Source: JAOAPY01 sp041492185 (GTDB taxonomy: Bacteria > Acidobacteriota > Blastocatellia > Pyrinomonadales > Pyrinomonadaceae). From it: 64,000 nt of DNA. The first letter of the stretch is position 1. Every line of letters begins with the position of its first letter. Position numbers and translations under genes: made by a program. The notes beneath the pieces are model-generated. The model made no database searches. It saw only the letters and a list, made by a program, of their open reading frames with translations, and was not told where the DNA came from. This document shows, one piece after another, positions 43,437-53,027 of this stretch. Where the stretch lies: contig JBGPWL010000009.1 of the NCBI GenBank assembly GCA_041492185.1, positions 16,592 through 80,591 on the forward strand, given 5' to 3'.

Positions 43437-45968
43437 GTGCCAAAGAACACCGCAACTCGCATTGGCTCCTCGACCGACGGCGGCAGAAGTCAGGCCCCTC
43501 GTGAGTCCGCGCCTCAGTACGCCGATGTGGCAGTCCCAGTTCACGTGAATCTGATCTTTACGTACCGGCTCACTGAATCGATGCGGGACGTTGCGCAGGT
43601 CGGCGCACGCGTGATGGTCCCACTGGGACGCAAACTCACCACGGGCTATGTGGTCGGTTTGCGCGACAATCTCAAGCCGAGTTCGAGTCTGGTTGAATCC
43701 GAGATCAAGGAAGTCGCGGAACTACTGGATCTCGAACCCGTAGTCACGCCGGAAGTGCTGCAAATCACCCGTTGGGTTTCTGATTACTATGCCTCGCCCT
43801 GGGGCGAAGTGATCAAGGCCGCGCTGCCGCCCGGCATCAGCGCAGGCGTTGAGCGGTTTCTGTCGATCACACCGAAAGGAAAAGAGGAACTATCGAACCT
43901 TCGTACGACAACAATCAAGGCGCGACTGCTTGCGTTGATTGCCAACAGCGGCGAGCTTACTTTTCGCGCGGCGGCAAATACTCTTGGACAGAAACAGGCG
44001 GGCCATGCGGCACGCGAGCTTGAGCGGGAGGGCCTGATCCGAATTCTGCAGCGGCAAAGCGGCAGTGCGGTCAAGGAAAAAATTCAGCGGGCGGTGCGAC
44101 TGCGCTCATCGATTCCGTTGGACAATGCCGGCGGCGACCGCAAGCCCACGACGGCGCAATGCCGAATCATCGATACGCTAAACGCCGCTGAGGGAGCTAT
44201 GTCAATCAAACAACTGCTCACGGCGGCGGACGTCAGCGAATCAGCCATTAAGACGCTGCAAAAGCGAGGCGTTGTCGAATTCTTCGATCAACCGGTGCGC
44301 CGCGATCCGCTCGCAACGGCAGTTATGCCGCAGGCGCACGCGCACGAATTGACCGCCGCCCAGCTTTCCATTCTGCGCGAGATCGAAAGACCTCTGGCGC
44401 AGAAAAGCTATGCGACATTCCTGCTCCATGGCGTCACCGGCAGTGGCAAAACCGAGGTCTATTTACGCGCAATGCGCACAGTGCTTGAGCTTGGCCGCTC
44501 CGCGATGATGCTCGTGCCCGAGATCGCGCTGACGCCAATCTTCTCGCGTCGCTTGCGCACTGAGTTTGGCGATCAGGTCGCGATCTTTCATTCTTCGTTG
44601 TCAAAAGGTGAACGCTTTGACGAGTGGACCAGAGTAAAGAATGGCGCGGCGCGCATAGTCATCGGCACTCGCTCGGCGGTCTTTGCGCCCATCAACGATC
44701 TGGGTCTCGTAATCGTCGATGAAGAGCATGAGTCGACTTATCGCCAGCAGGACTCTCCCTATTACAACGGACGTGACGCCGCGATAGTGCGCGCGCAAAA
44801 GGAATCCGCGGTTGTGGTCCTGGGCTCGGCTACACCGTCGCTCGAATCATTTCACAACGCTCGCACGGGTAAATATCAGTACCTTCAACTGCCGGATCGG
44901 ATTGCTAATCGGCCGATGGCTAGCGCCCGCATCATCGACATGCGCGAAGTCTTCGCGCGCTACGGTAAGCCGCGAGTCTTTTCCGATGAACTGCTCACCG
45001 CGATCGAAGAAACCAACAATCGTGGCGAGCAGGCGATCATCCTGCTTAACCGTCGAGGCTATTCGAGCTTTGTGCTCTGTCGTTCGTGCGGCGAATCGAT
45101 CCACTGCCCCAACTGCGATGTGACGCTCACGTATCATCGCAGCGAACGCGTCATTGTTTGTCACTACTGCAATCACCGGCAGGCGGCTCCTTCGCTTTGC
45201 CCCAATTGCTCGGGAAAATATATCTACTACGTGGGTGAAGGGACGGAGCAACTTGAAGAGATGTTGAGAGAGATCTTCCCTGCTCTGCGCCTCGCCCGGA
45301 TCGATCGTGACACGACGTCGCGGCGCAGCCTGTTTGAAAAATCTTTGTTCGACTTCAGCGAAGGCAAGCTCGATATGCTGGTCGGCACACAGATGCTCGC
45401 CAAGGGCCATGATTTTCCCAATGTGACTCTGGTGGGCGTCGTTTCGGTTGATGCGGGTTTGCAGCTACCCGACTTTCGCGCTGCCGAACGAACTTTTCAA
45501 TTGATCACGCAGGTAGCGGGTCGCGCGGGTCGCGGCGATCGCCCGGGTCAGGTGCTGATTCAAACCTATCACCCGGATCATTACGCGTTGCGCCATGCTT
45601 GCGCGCAGGACTACCAGGGGTTTTACGACGAGGAGATTCGCTATCGCCAAAACCATTCGTATCCGCCGTTCGTCGCGCTCGCGACGTTGCTGGTTCACGG
45701 GCCCGACCTCAAACGAATCAGGGCCACCGCCCTGACATTGCGAAGAGAGTTGGACCTCGCCAATCGCGACCGAGCCTGTCGCATTCTCGGCCCGGCGCCG
45801 GCACCGCTGTCCCGGCTTAAGGGCGAGCATCGTATTCAACTGTTCCTCAAATCGCGCAGCCGGCGCCAATTGCGCAAGCTTATCGATACTGCGGTCGCTG
45901 CCGTTATCGGTAGCGGACACAACCCCCGCACAATAAACGTTGAAATCGATCCCATCTCAATCATGTAA
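43437..45968 (+). CDS. priA: Primosomal replication restart helicase
   Basis: 843 aa starting at GTG 43437. PriA reloads the replisome at stalled forks. N-terminal 3'-end binding domain (YADVAVPVHVNLIFTYRL, GRKLTTGYVVGL), winged helix, then helicase: Walker A VTGSGKTEVYLRA, DEEH box, SATPSLESF. Zinc-binding cysteines are present in pairs (CRSCGESIHCPNCD, CHYCNH, CPNCSGK). GTQMLAKGHDFPNVTLV is the conserved motif V region. All key residues are intact. Confidence 0.96.
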   Translation: MPKNTATRIGSSTDGGRSQAPRESAPQYADVAVPVHVNLIFTYRLTESMRDVAQVGARVMVPLGRKLTTGYVVGLRDNLKPSSSLVESEIKEVAELLDLEPVVTPEVLQITRWVSDYYASPWGEVIKAALPPGISAGVERFLSITPKGKEELSNLRTTTIKARLLALIANSGELTFRAAANTLGQKQAGHAARELEREGLIRILQRQSGSAVKEKIQRAVRLRSSIPLDNAGGDRKPTTAQCRIIDTLNAAEGAMSIKQLLTAADVSESAIKTLQKRGVVEFFDQPVRRDPLATAVMPQAHAHELTAAQLSILREIERPLAQKSYATFLLHGVTGSGKTEVYLRAMRTVLELGRSAMMLVPEIALTPIFSRRLRTEFGDQVAIFHSSLSKGERFDEWTRVKNGAARIVIGTRSAVFAPINDLGLVIVDEEHESTYRQQDSPYYNGRDAAIVRAQKESAVVVLGSATPSLESFHNARTGKYQYLQLPDRIANRPMASARIIDMREVFARYGKPRVFSDELLTAIEETNNRGEQAIILLNRRGYSSFVLCRSCGESIHCPNCDVTLTYHRSERVIVCHYCNHRQAAPSLCPNCSGKYIYYVGEGTEQLEEMLREIFPALRLARIDRDTTSRRSLFEKSLFDFSEGKLDMLVGTQMLAKGHDFPNVTLVGVVSVDAGLQLPDFRAAERTFQLITQVAGRAGRGDRPGQVLIQTYHPDHYALRHACAQDYQGFYDEEIRYRQNHSYPPFVALATLLVHGPDLKRIRATALTLRRELDLANRDRACRILGPAPAPLSRLKGEHRIQLFLKSRSRRQLRKLIDTAVAAVIGSGHNPRTINVEIDPISIM

Positions 45969-46009
45969 ACGGCGTGCGCGTTTCCCGCCTTGTGCGCTAA
46001 ACTCTGGCC

Positions 46010-47044
46010 ATGAAACTCTCCGAACTTGCTACGCTGACAAGCGCGCGTGTCGAAGGCACCTCTGCGGATATCGACATCGACGGCGCGGCGGGATTGGACC
46101 AGGCTGCATCCGGCCAGGTCACGTTTCTCGCCAACCCGCGCTACACGCCGCAGGTGAAGACAACGCGCGCGTCGGCGATCTATCTCGGCGATGGTGTTGA
46201 AGCGGGCCGTGACGACATTGTTGTGCTGCGCGCAAAAGATCCGTATCTCGCTTACACTCGCGCGCTGCGGCTCTTTCATCCGGAGCCCGCGTTCGAACGA
46301 TTCATTCACTCGTCTGCGGCAATCGATCCCACGGCAAAGATCGCTGACCATGTCTGGATCGGAGCGTGTGTGGTTATCGGCCGCGAGGTTGAGATCCGCG
46401 AAGGCGTGCGCGTCTATCCTAATGCAACGATCTATGACAACGCCGTTATCGGCAAAGATTCCGTCATTCACTCAGGCGTCGCAGTGCGCGAAGCTGTGCT
46501 GATCGGCGAGCGCGTCATCATTCACAACAATTCGGTCATCGGTTGTGACGGTTTTGGTTATGCGAAGGACGAAGAGCGGCGCTGGTTGAAGATTCCGCAG
46601 ACTGGTCGAGTGGTTATCGAAGACGACGTGGAGATTGGCGCCGGCACCACCATCGATAAAGCATCTGTGGGCGAGACGCGCATCGGGCGCGGCACAAAGA
46701 TCGACAACCTCGTTCAGATTGGACACTCGTGCACGGTCGGCGAAGACTCGCTGCTCTGCGCACAGGTCGGTCTCGCCGGCAGCTCGAAAATCGGCAATCG
46801 CGTGGTCCTTGCGGGGCAAGCGGGCGTGGCGGGCCATAACAAAATCGGCGATGACGTTGTGCTCACGGCCAAGAGCGCCACCAGTCATGACGTGCCTGAC
46901 GGAAAAATGATCTCCGGCATTCCGGCTTTCGACAATCGCGATTGGCTTCGTTCAACCGCGGCGTTCAGAAGACTGGGCGAGATGCAACGAAAAATAAGAG
47001 AACTTGAAAAAAGGTTGGCTGAGGTCGCGGCAGGCAAGGAATGA
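46010..47044 (+). CDS. lpxD: UDP-3-O-acylglucosamine N-acyltransferase
   Basis: 344 aa. Third step of lipid A synthesis. N-terminal LpxD uridine-binding domain (ATLTSARVEGTSADIDIDG, AAGLDQAASGQVTFLANPRY) then about nine hexapeptide turns of a left-handed beta-helix, with the likely catalytic His in VQIGHSCTVG, and a C-terminal helix. Direct evidence for lipopolysaccharide. It ends the coaBC-udg-priA run; other lpx genes are elsewhere. Confidence 0.96.
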   Translation: MKLSELATLTSARVEGTSADIDIDGAAGLDQAASGQVTFLANPRYTPQVKTTRASAIYLGDGVEAGRDDIVVLRAKDPYLAYTRALRLFHPEPAFERFIHSSAAIDPTAKIADHVWIGACVVIGREVEIREGVRVYPNATIYDNAVIGKDSVIHSGVAVREAVLIGERVIIHNNSVIGCDGFGYAKDEERRWLKIPQTGRVVIEDDVEIGAGTTIDKASVGETRIGRGTKIDNLVQIGHSCTVGEDSLLCAQVGLAGSSKIGNRVVLAGQAGVAGHNKIGDDVVLTAKSATSHDVPDGKMISGIPAFDNRDWLRSTAAFRRLGEMQRKIRELEKRLAEVAAGKE

Positions 47045-47046
47045 TT

Positions 47047-47430
47047 TCAGCCAAGCGTTATTTCGCCCTTACGAAAATCAATGGTTACGATGTGACCGCG
47101 AAAGAAGTCCAGGCCTAACAACCCATCAACCCCTGCGCTCGGCGGTAAGGTGTGACACAAGACATCGAATTGCGGTCGCTCCTGCCCGAGTGCGCGTAGT
47201 CGCCTCAGGTTCACTACGGGCGCGAACTCCACGCCGCTTCCCGTAGTTATCTGAACTCGATCTGGAGAAAGGCCAGGGTCGTATACGAGGGACACCAGCA
47301 TGCCCGCGTTGATCACTGTGCTGGTCGCTCCTGTATCAAGCGCAAGCCGGAGCACCGCAGCGCCGGATACGCCAACTATTTCAGCTTGGACGACGATAAG
47401 CCCTTGGTGAGGATCGAAGGCAGAACTCAT
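47047..47430 (-). CDS. Retropepsin-like aspartic protease
   Basis: 127 aa, one retropepsin domain. Active-site motif LDTGATSTVI (Asp32), then VVNLRRL, and a second conserved segment GVDGLLGLDFFRG. No signal peptide or membrane helix, so it would be cytoplasmic and work as a dimer. Its ATG overlaps the stop of the 75-aa gene upstream (ATGA), indicating co-translation. Convergent with lpxD, two bases apart. Substrate unknown. Confidence 0.88.
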   Translation of the reverse strand: MSSAFDPHQGLIVVQAEIVGVSGAAVLRLALDTGATSTVINAGMLVSLVYDPGLSPDRVQITTGSGVEFAPVVNLRRLRALGQERPQFDVLCHTLPPSAGVDGLLGLDFFRGHIVTIDFRKGEITLG

Positions 47431-47654
47431 AGAACAATTGCGGTATCTTTTGGTAGCGTTCCGGTGTAGAGCATTGCAAAACGCTTCGGCCGTAGTTCGA
47501 CAGCCTTGCGATAGACTTCGTCCCGATCCTTGCTGTGGTAAATGACCTGTCCGCTTTGCACTTGAAGTGAGTCGTCAGTTTGCGGATCTCCAACAAGAAT
47601 CCACTCAGAATGGAATTGCGACTGGATTTCTGCGATGGTCAGTACCTCATTCAT
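47427..47654 (-). CDS. 75-aa partner protein of the retropepsin-like gene
   Basis: Short protein MNEVLTIAEIQSQFHSEWIL, then LQVQSGQVIYHSKDRDEVYRKA and a C-terminal RFAMLYTGTLPKD. The pattern resembles DUF5678-like small proteins often paired with retropepsin-like proteases. Its last codons overlap the protease start by four bases. Possibly an inhibitor, adaptor or substrate. The pairing is direct evidence; the role is inference. Confidence 0.8.
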   Translation of the reverse strand: MNEVLTIAEIQSQFHSEWILVGDPQTDDSLQVQSGQVIYHSKDRDEVYRKAVELRPKRFAMLYTGTLPKDTAIVL

Positions 47655-47721
47655 AACGTTTACTCACTGGCGCGTTGCTCGTAGCTATTCTGATCGCTTC
47701 CGGGCCATCCGTCAATTAAGC

Positions 47722-48471
47722 TCAGGTCACGGCCCCACCATCAACGATCACCACTTCGCCGTTCATAAAGCTGTTACGATCGCTGACCATGAACGCGGCA
47801 AACTCGGCAAGTTCCTCCGGACGGCCGAGGCGGCCGGCTGAGGCCCAAAAGTCGTGCATCTGCAGCAGACGTTCCGGCAAGGCTTGAGCGAGATCGGTAT
47901 CGAATATTCCCGCTGCGATGGCGTTTACCTTCACGCCAAAGGTGCCGGCCTCGCGCGACAGACATTTCGTAAAACCAATCATCGCCGCCTTTGACGTCGC
48001 GTAGTGAACCGACGTGGGCAGCGCGCGCAGCGCCCCGATCGAAGTAATGTTGAGGATGCTCCCTTTGCGCTGCCGGATCATCTGCTTGTAGATCGGCTTC
48101 GTGACCGCAAACAGACTGTCGACGTTGGTGTGGATCACTTCGTCCCAGGCGCGATCGGTCGTCGTGGCAAAGTTATCTCCGCGATTGATCGCCGCGTTGT
48201 TCACAAGAATATCGATGCCGCCCCACACCTCAACAATTTCTCTGGTTAGTCGCTTCAATCCCAGCCGGTCCGTTACGGAGACTTTGAAAGAGAGCGCGCG
48301 CTTGCCGAAGGCTTCGATCTTGCGACGAACCTCCGCGGCGAGATCGTCGCGCGACCCGTAATTGAACGCTACATCAGCGCCCTCGCGAGCGAACAACTCG
48401 CAGATCGCCGCGCCAATGCCTCGCGTTCCGCCGCTCACAAACGCGCGCTTACCTTCAAGCAAGAGACTCAA
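47722..48471 (-). CDS. SDR-family oxidoreductase (FabG-like)
   Basis: 249 aa. VSGGTRGIGAAICELF cofactor loop, NNAAIN, Ser in NITSIGA, and YATSKAA. C-terminal SDRNSFMNGEVVIVDGG is the typical FabG/glucose-dehydrogenase end. Likely 3-oxoacyl-ACP reductase or related. A second SDR in the window (25782-26501), not a close copy. Confidence 0.92.
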   Translation of the reverse strand: MSLLLEGKRAFVSGGTRGIGAAICELFAREGADVAFNYGSRDDLAAEVRRKIEAFGKRALSFKVSVTDRLGLKRLTREIVEVWGGIDILVNNAAINRGDNFATTTDRAWDEVIHTNVDSLFAVTKPIYKQMIRQRKGSILNITSIGALRALPTSVHYATSKAAMIGFTKCLSREAGTFGVKVNAIAAGIFDTDLAQALPERLLQMHDFWASAGRLGRPEELAEFAAFMVSDRNSFMNGEVVIVDGGAVT

Positions 48472-48487
48472 GGCTCAGGTTCTCCCC

Positions 48488-48518
48488 AAAAAATCCCGCT
48501 TCGACGAACGCAAGCGGG
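48488..48518 (-). terminator. Intrinsic terminator after the glycosyltransferase gene
   Basis: Minus strand: CCCGCTT (48518-48512), a 10-nt loop, AAGCGGG (48501-48495), then ATTTTTTGG. A textbook stem plus U-run. It ends the ntrY-ntrX-Uma2-radical SAM-GT run. Confidence 0.88.
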
Positions 48519-48589
48519 CCCGGAATTGATCTCGATCGTTTGTCGAGAGGAAATTAAATCCGAAAAGTGTGCGCCAGTCAACAAACACG

Positions 48590-49792
48590 TCAGGCGGCGC
48601 TCACGTCGCTGAGCAACGGCTCTTCATCTGCCTGGACCGCGGCGGGCAGCAAGGCCGCAATCTCTTCAACGATGTAGCGCGTGGCATTCGGAATCGCCAC
48701 ACCCAGCGTCGCCGCGCGCATGGCCGAATAGTGCGCCGTGTCCTCCACCATCCGACGAACCACCGGCACGATGTCTTTTGCCTGTTTCAGCAAAATGCCC
48801 GCGCCACGTTTCAGGATCAAGTTGGCTGTGCCGGCCTCCTGCGGCATCGGGTCGGTAATAACGTCGGCGATGATCGGGATGCGACAGGCCAGCGCTTCGA
48901 AAGTTGTCAAGCCGCCAAGTTTGGAAATCATCACGTTCGCAGCGCTCATCAACTGTTCAACGTGTTCGGAGTAGCCGATGACTTTGATTGGAAAAGGAGC
49001 TTGCAAAGCGATCGACTCGGCGGTGGCTCGCAGTTCTTCATTCTTTCCGGCAAGAAAGATCGCCTGAATGTCCAATTCGCCACGCACCAGCTCGCGAAAT
49101 ATCTGCGGAATGTTGCCGCCGCCTTCCCAGCCAGCGTTCACAAAAACCGTGAACTTCTCCGGATCGAGACCGAGCGCGCGGCGCGCGGCCTGCGCGGCTG
49201 CTTCATCCGCAAACGCGAACTTCGGATGCACCGGCATGCCGGAAATCTTGATGCGTTCCGGCGCGACGCCGTAATCGATTAACTGCCGCCGAGCTTCTTC
49301 GCTGGCCACGAGATACAGCGTCACATCATCGCAGGCCCAACCTTTCCAAAAGCCGTAACATGGATCGGTCACCACCGACACCAGTGGAACACGATCGGCA
49401 AGTTTCAATTCCTTGAGCACTCGCGCAAAGATGTGTTGCGTGAGCGGATGAACACTGACAACGACATGCGGGCACCAGCGCTCGAAAAGGTCTTGCACAT
49501 AGCCGATGCAACGGGTATGGAAAAACTCGCGTGTCTCGGGCCGAATGCGGTTCATGGCCCAATAGAAATATTTCATCCAGCCCTGACGGTTCCGCAAAAT
49601 CCAATTGTAGAGCCGCACCAGCTTGGCCGTGATTTCGTGTGATTCTTCAATCGCTCGAACCACGCGAACGGTGTACGAGTGGCCGGCGAAAAACTTCTGC
49701 ACGCCGGCAACAATCGCGGCCGCGGCCGAACGGTGACCGCCGCCCGTGTCAGACGAGATGATCAGGATCTTAGGAACTCGCGAGCGAAACAT
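48590..49792 (-). CDS. MGDG-synthase-like glycosyltransferase (GT28)
   Basis: 400 aa. N-terminal ILIISSDTGGGHRSAAAAI is the glycine-rich motif of diacylglycerol glycosyltransferases, followed by VVVSVHPLTQHIFARVL, VTDPCYGFWKGW and SGMPVHPKF. The C-terminal half has the nucleotide-sugar site (VNAGWEGGGNIPQIF, ISKLGGLTTFEALACRIPII). It probably transfers a sugar to diacylglycerol to make glycolipid. It sits 74 bp after a radical SAM gene. Confidence 0.9.
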   Translation of the reverse strand: MFRSRVPKILIISSDTGGGHRSAAAAIVAGVQKFFAGHSYTVRVVRAIEESHEITAKLVRLYNWILRNRQGWMKYFYWAMNRIRPETREFFHTRCIGYVQDLFERWCPHVVVSVHPLTQHIFARVLKELKLADRVPLVSVVTDPCYGFWKGWACDDVTLYLVASEEARRQLIDYGVAPERIKISGMPVHPKFAFADEAAAQAARRALGLDPEKFTVFVNAGWEGGGNIPQIFRELVRGELDIQAIFLAGKNEELRATAESIALQAPFPIKVIGYSEHVEQLMSAANVMISKLGGLTTFEALACRIPIIADVITDPMPQEAGTANLILKRGAGILLKQAKDIVPVVRRMVEDTAHYSAMRAATLGVAIPNATRYIVEEIAALLPAAVQADEEPLLSDVSAA

Positions 49793-49814
49793 GTTTTTCG
49801 GATTCTAAATCCGG

Positions 49815-49849
49815 GATTTGAAATTTGAGATCTCAGATCTCAGATTGCC
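49815..49849. repeat. Five in-phase heptamers, GATTTGA type
   Basis: GATTTGA, AATTTGA, GATCTCA, GATCTCA and GATTGCC follow with exact 7-nt spacing in the gap between the radical SAM and glycosyltransferase genes. Confidence 0.88.
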
Positions 49850-49866
49850 AAATGCTGGTAATGAAC

Positions 49867-51030
49867 TCAGGCTCTCGCCGTCACGCCGTCGACTTGCGCT
49901 TCAACTCGATCCATTCCGCGCCGCGCCTTCTTCATCTCGCGCTCGAGTCTCTTGATCTTGATCAAGTGTGCTGGGTTGAAAGGCAGCGACGGGTAATAGC
50001 TGTTTGATTCGTGCGTGCAGAAACAACCGTCCGCCGCTTTCTTGCGACGCTCTTGCATGGCAGGCGAAAGCCAAAGCTTTTGAAAGTTCCAGTCGAACTC
50101 GCGCAGGTTGCCGATAGGCGCGAGGTTTTCGCAGGACGAGACGGTGCCTTCGTCATAGATGACGCCGCCGGCCGTACCCGCGTAGCACGTCATCTGCGCT
50201 TTTTGCGTTTCCTGGGTCTTCGCGATCAGGCCGTGCATGTAGATATCGATCGCCGCTTTGAAAAATCCGGCCTTACCGCCGTAATTGTTTTTGATCGCCG
50301 CATGACGCGAGTCGTCGTCGATCATCTGCGCCAGCTTCGCGTAGCGCGAGTGATCGATCTCCAACTCTTTCGGATCGGCTGAGGGCGGACGAATGTAGTT
50401 GAAGTTTACCTTGTCCGCCTTCAATTCGTATTTCAAAAAGTCGTACCACTCGAAAATCGTGTCCTGATTCGAATTCATAAAGCACGTGCACGTCTGCACG
50501 TCGAGGCGCTGGTACTCTTTCTTGATGGTCTGCAATTGGCGCGCGGTGTCGATGACAATGTCCCACGATCCGGGCTTCTGCCGAATCTTCTCGTGCTGAT
50601 CTTTCAGGCCATCGATGCCGAGCGCGACCGTCACGTTCAGACTGGGGCACTCTTCGAGGATGCGCTTGACGTCCGGAAAGATGCGCTTCTGAATCTGCCC
50701 GTTCGACATGATGTAGATCGATTCGAGTTTGTTGTTTTCGTAGAACGCGCGCGCAATCTCCGGCAGGTCCTTGCGCGTAAACGGTTCGCCGCCGGCCAGG
50801 ATCAACACGCCCAGATTGCCGCCCAGCGTCTCAGAAATCTTTTCAATCTCATGCGTCTTCATTTGCAGCTTCTTACGCGGCCGATCGTCCAGCTCTTCCG
50901 TAAAGAAACAGTGCGTGCAACGCATATCACACACAGACGTAACCAGAATGTTCAGCAAAACGGGCGAGAACGGCTGACCAATGGCCAGTTTTGCGTAGCG
51001 TTTAAGCAGCTCTCGTGTTGTGAAATCCAT
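49867..51030 (-). CDS. Radical SAM protein with SPASM-like C-terminus
   Basis: 387 aa. Cluster motif CDMRCTHC (CxxxCxxC) near residue 34, then LILAGGEPFTRKD and the ALGIDG segment, typical radical SAM barrel motifs. Further cysteines near residues 280-350 (CYAGTAG, SSCENLAP, CFCTH) suggest an auxiliary Fe-S cluster. Function cannot be read. Neighbours are a Uma2-family gene (14 bp upstream) and a glycolipid synthase. Confidence 0.9.
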   Translation of the reverse strand: MDFTTRELLKRYAKLAIGQPFSPVLLNILVTSVCDMRCTHCFFTEELDDRPRKKLQMKTHEIEKISETLGGNLGVLILAGGEPFTRKDLPEIARAFYENNKLESIYIMSNGQIQKRIFPDVKRILEECPSLNVTVALGIDGLKDQHEKIRQKPGSWDIVIDTARQLQTIKKEYQRLDVQTCTCFMNSNQDTIFEWYDFLKYELKADKVNFNYIRPPSADPKELEIDHSRYAKLAQMIDDDSRHAAIKNNYGGKAGFFKAAIDIYMHGLIAKTQETQKAQMTCYAGTAGGVIYDEGTVSSCENLAPIGNLREFDWNFQKLWLSPAMQERRKKAADGCFCTHESNSYYPSLPFNPAHLIKIKRLEREMKKARRGMDRVEAQVDGVTARA

Positions 51031-51044
51031 CTCGAACCTCTAAA

Positions 51045-51605
51045 TCAAATGTCCTCTTCAAGAAGATCGTCAACTGGCATCGACCAGTCCGGAACAGCCG
51101 GTTCGGCATCGGCAATTTCGCCACGATGAAAAACCCGAGGGTCGTTTGGCTTATCCGCTCCATAGGATTTGATCACATCATCGCTTAATAGGTCCACATC
51201 CCAAACCACAAGAGTGCTGGCTGCAAAGTAGTCCGCGCGTTTTCGCGCCATTGCCATTTCAGCGCTCGGACCGTAATCACCTTCGCTCCGAACTTCTACC
51301 GCGAAAACAGGAGCGCCTTCAAAGAATTTCATGCCTCTGCTTGTGCCAGTGTAATAGGCCGCATCCGGACTAAACGATTCGCGGTTCGGAAGATAGACTC
51401 GGAAAGCCGCGTTGTCCGTCACAGCGCGTCCGGTCTTCCTCCGCCGCGAATAATCGCGCAGGCTCACAAATATCTCACCCGCTGCATAACTCGGAGCTGC
51501 ACCGGTGGGGGACATTAGGACTATTTCTCCGTCGACGATTTCCGCCTTCGCATTATCCGGTACAGCGTACAGATCTTCAATTGTGGCTCTTACATTAGTG
51601 CTCAT
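51045..51605 (-). CDS. Uma2-family (DUF820) nuclease-fold protein
   Basis: 186 aa from ATG 51605; GTG 51617 adds four residues. Uma2 pattern: AEIVDGEIVLMSPTGAAPSYAAGEI, then AAYYTGTSRG, PVFAVEVRSEGDYG and KRADYFAASTLVVWDVDL, a PD-(D/E)XK-like core with acidic residue and EVRSE. These proteins are abundant in cyanobacteria and Acidobacteriota with unclear roles. Cytoplasmic. Confidence 0.9.
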   Translation of the reverse strand: MSTNVRATIEDLYAVPDNAKAEIVDGEIVLMSPTGAAPSYAAGEIFVSLRDYSRRRKTGRAVTDNAAFRVYLPNRESFSPDAAYYTGTSRGMKFFEGAPVFAVEVRSEGDYGPSAEMAMARKRADYFAASTLVVWDVDLLSDDVIKSYGADKPNDPRVFHRGEIADAEPAVPDWSMPVDDLLEEDI

Positions 51606-51652
51606 TTCCAAATCCACCCAGCGAATCTTACCATAAAGACTGCGATCCGCGG

Positions 51653-53017
51653 CTAAGACGCCGCCCGCTCCCCACGATTTTGAATTCCCAGCGCGCGCAT
51701 GCGGCGATAGAGATGACTGCGATCCACGCCCATCAGCTCGGCCGCGCGCGACACATTACCTTCAGCCTCCGCCAGCTTTTTCTGGATGAACTCGCGATGA
51801 TAGGCGTCTGTGGCTTCCTTGAACGAAGGAAATCTGAAACTTGCCGCAGGCGGTTCCTCTTTGCCATGCGGCGGCAGATCGCTGGCGCTGATTTTGACTG
51901 CTGGGTGCATGATCACGACGCGCTCGATGGTGTTTTTGAGTTCGCGGACGTTTCCGGGCCAGGAATAATTCTGCAACTCTTCGATCACTTCCGTAGCAAA
52001 CTGTTTTGGTTTCTTCCCATACGCCTGCGAAAACTTTTGATTGAAGTGTTCGACCAGCAGCGGCACGTCTTCGAGACGCTCTCGTAACGGCGGCAACTCA
52101 AATGGGATCACGTTAAGACGATAAAAAAGGTCGGCGCGAAAGTTTCCCTGCTCGATTTCGCTATCCAAACGCTTGTTGGTGGCCGCAATCACGCGAACAT
52201 CCACTGTGATCGCCGTCGCGCTGCCCACGGGCTCGAAACGTTGCTCTTCGAGCACGCGCAGAACTTTCGATTGCAGGTTCGCACTCATGTCGCCCACTTC
52301 ATCAAGGAACAACGTAGCCCCATCGGCCAACTCAAACTTCCCCTTCTTAGCGGACGTCGCTCCTGTGAACGCGCCTTTCACGTGTCCGAACAATTCAGAC
52401 TCGATCAACTCTTCGGGGATCGCCGCCGAATTCACTTCCACAAAGGGCGCCGCGGCGCGGCGCGACTGCGCGTGAATCGCGCGCGCGACCAGTTCTTTGC
52501 CGGTGCCTGATTCGCCATAGATCAAAACGCGGCCATCAGTAGGAGCGACCACCGTGATCTGTTGCCGCAGCGCGCGCATGGCCACCGACTCGCCCACCAT
52601 CGCGTACTCTTCCGCCAACTCAGCGGAGAGTTCGGCGTTAATCAGTTCGAGCCGCTGATGCCGCAACGCGTTGCGCACCGTTAAGACGGTTCTTTCGAGC
52701 GACAGCGGCTTCTCGATGAAATCGAACGCGCCCAGCTTCGTCGCTCGCACCGCAGTCTCGATGTTTCCATGGCCGGAGATGATCACAACCGCGGCATCGG
52801 AACCAGCCGCGCGCAACTGTTTCAGAGTTTCCAGTCCATCGATTCCCGGCAACCAGACGTCGAGCAGAACGCAACCGTAAGCGCGCCGCTCGAGCGCCTT
52901 CAGACATTCTTCACCCGTCGCGACGGCGTCGGCGGCAAAGCCTTCGTCTTCCATCACGCCGCGCAAGGTCTCGCGTATGCCGCGCTCGTCGTCAACAATG
53001 AGAATTGAATCAGCCAT
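51653..53017 (-). CDS. ntrX: NtrC-family sigma-54-dependent response regulator
   Basis: 454 aa from ATG 53017. Receiver domain with acidic DDERG and phospho-Asp in VLLDVWLPGIDG, Lys in FDFIEKPLS; AAA+ domain with GESGTGKELVARAIH, GAFTGATSAKKG (sigma-54 contact), DEVGDMSANLQ; and a Fis-type helix-turn-helix (RAAELMGVDRSHLYRRM). The upstream frame to 53047 lacks support. Partner kinase lies just upstream. Likely regulates nitrogen or envelope functions. Confidence 0.94.
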   Translation of the reverse strand: MADSILIVDDERGIRETLRGVMEDEGFAADAVATGEECLKALERRAYGCVLLDVWLPGIDGLETLKQLRAAGSDAAVVIISGHGNIETAVRATKLGAFDFIEKPLSLERTVLTVRNALRHQRLELINAELSAELAEEYAMVGESVAMRALRQQITVVAPTDGRVLIYGESGTGKELVARAIHAQSRRAAAPFVEVNSAAIPEELIESELFGHVKGAFTGATSAKKGKFELADGATLFLDEVGDMSANLQSKVLRVLEEQRFEPVGSATAITVDVRVIAATNKRLDSEIEQGNFRADLFYRLNVIPFELPPLRERLEDVPLLVEHFNQKFSQAYGKKPKQFATEVIEELQNYSWPGNVRELKNTIERVVIMHPAVKISASDLPPHGKEEPPAASFRFPSFKEATDAYHREFIQKKLAEAEGNVSRAAELMGVDRSHLYRRMRALGIQNRGERAAS

Positions 53018-53027
53018 GTGAATCAGT

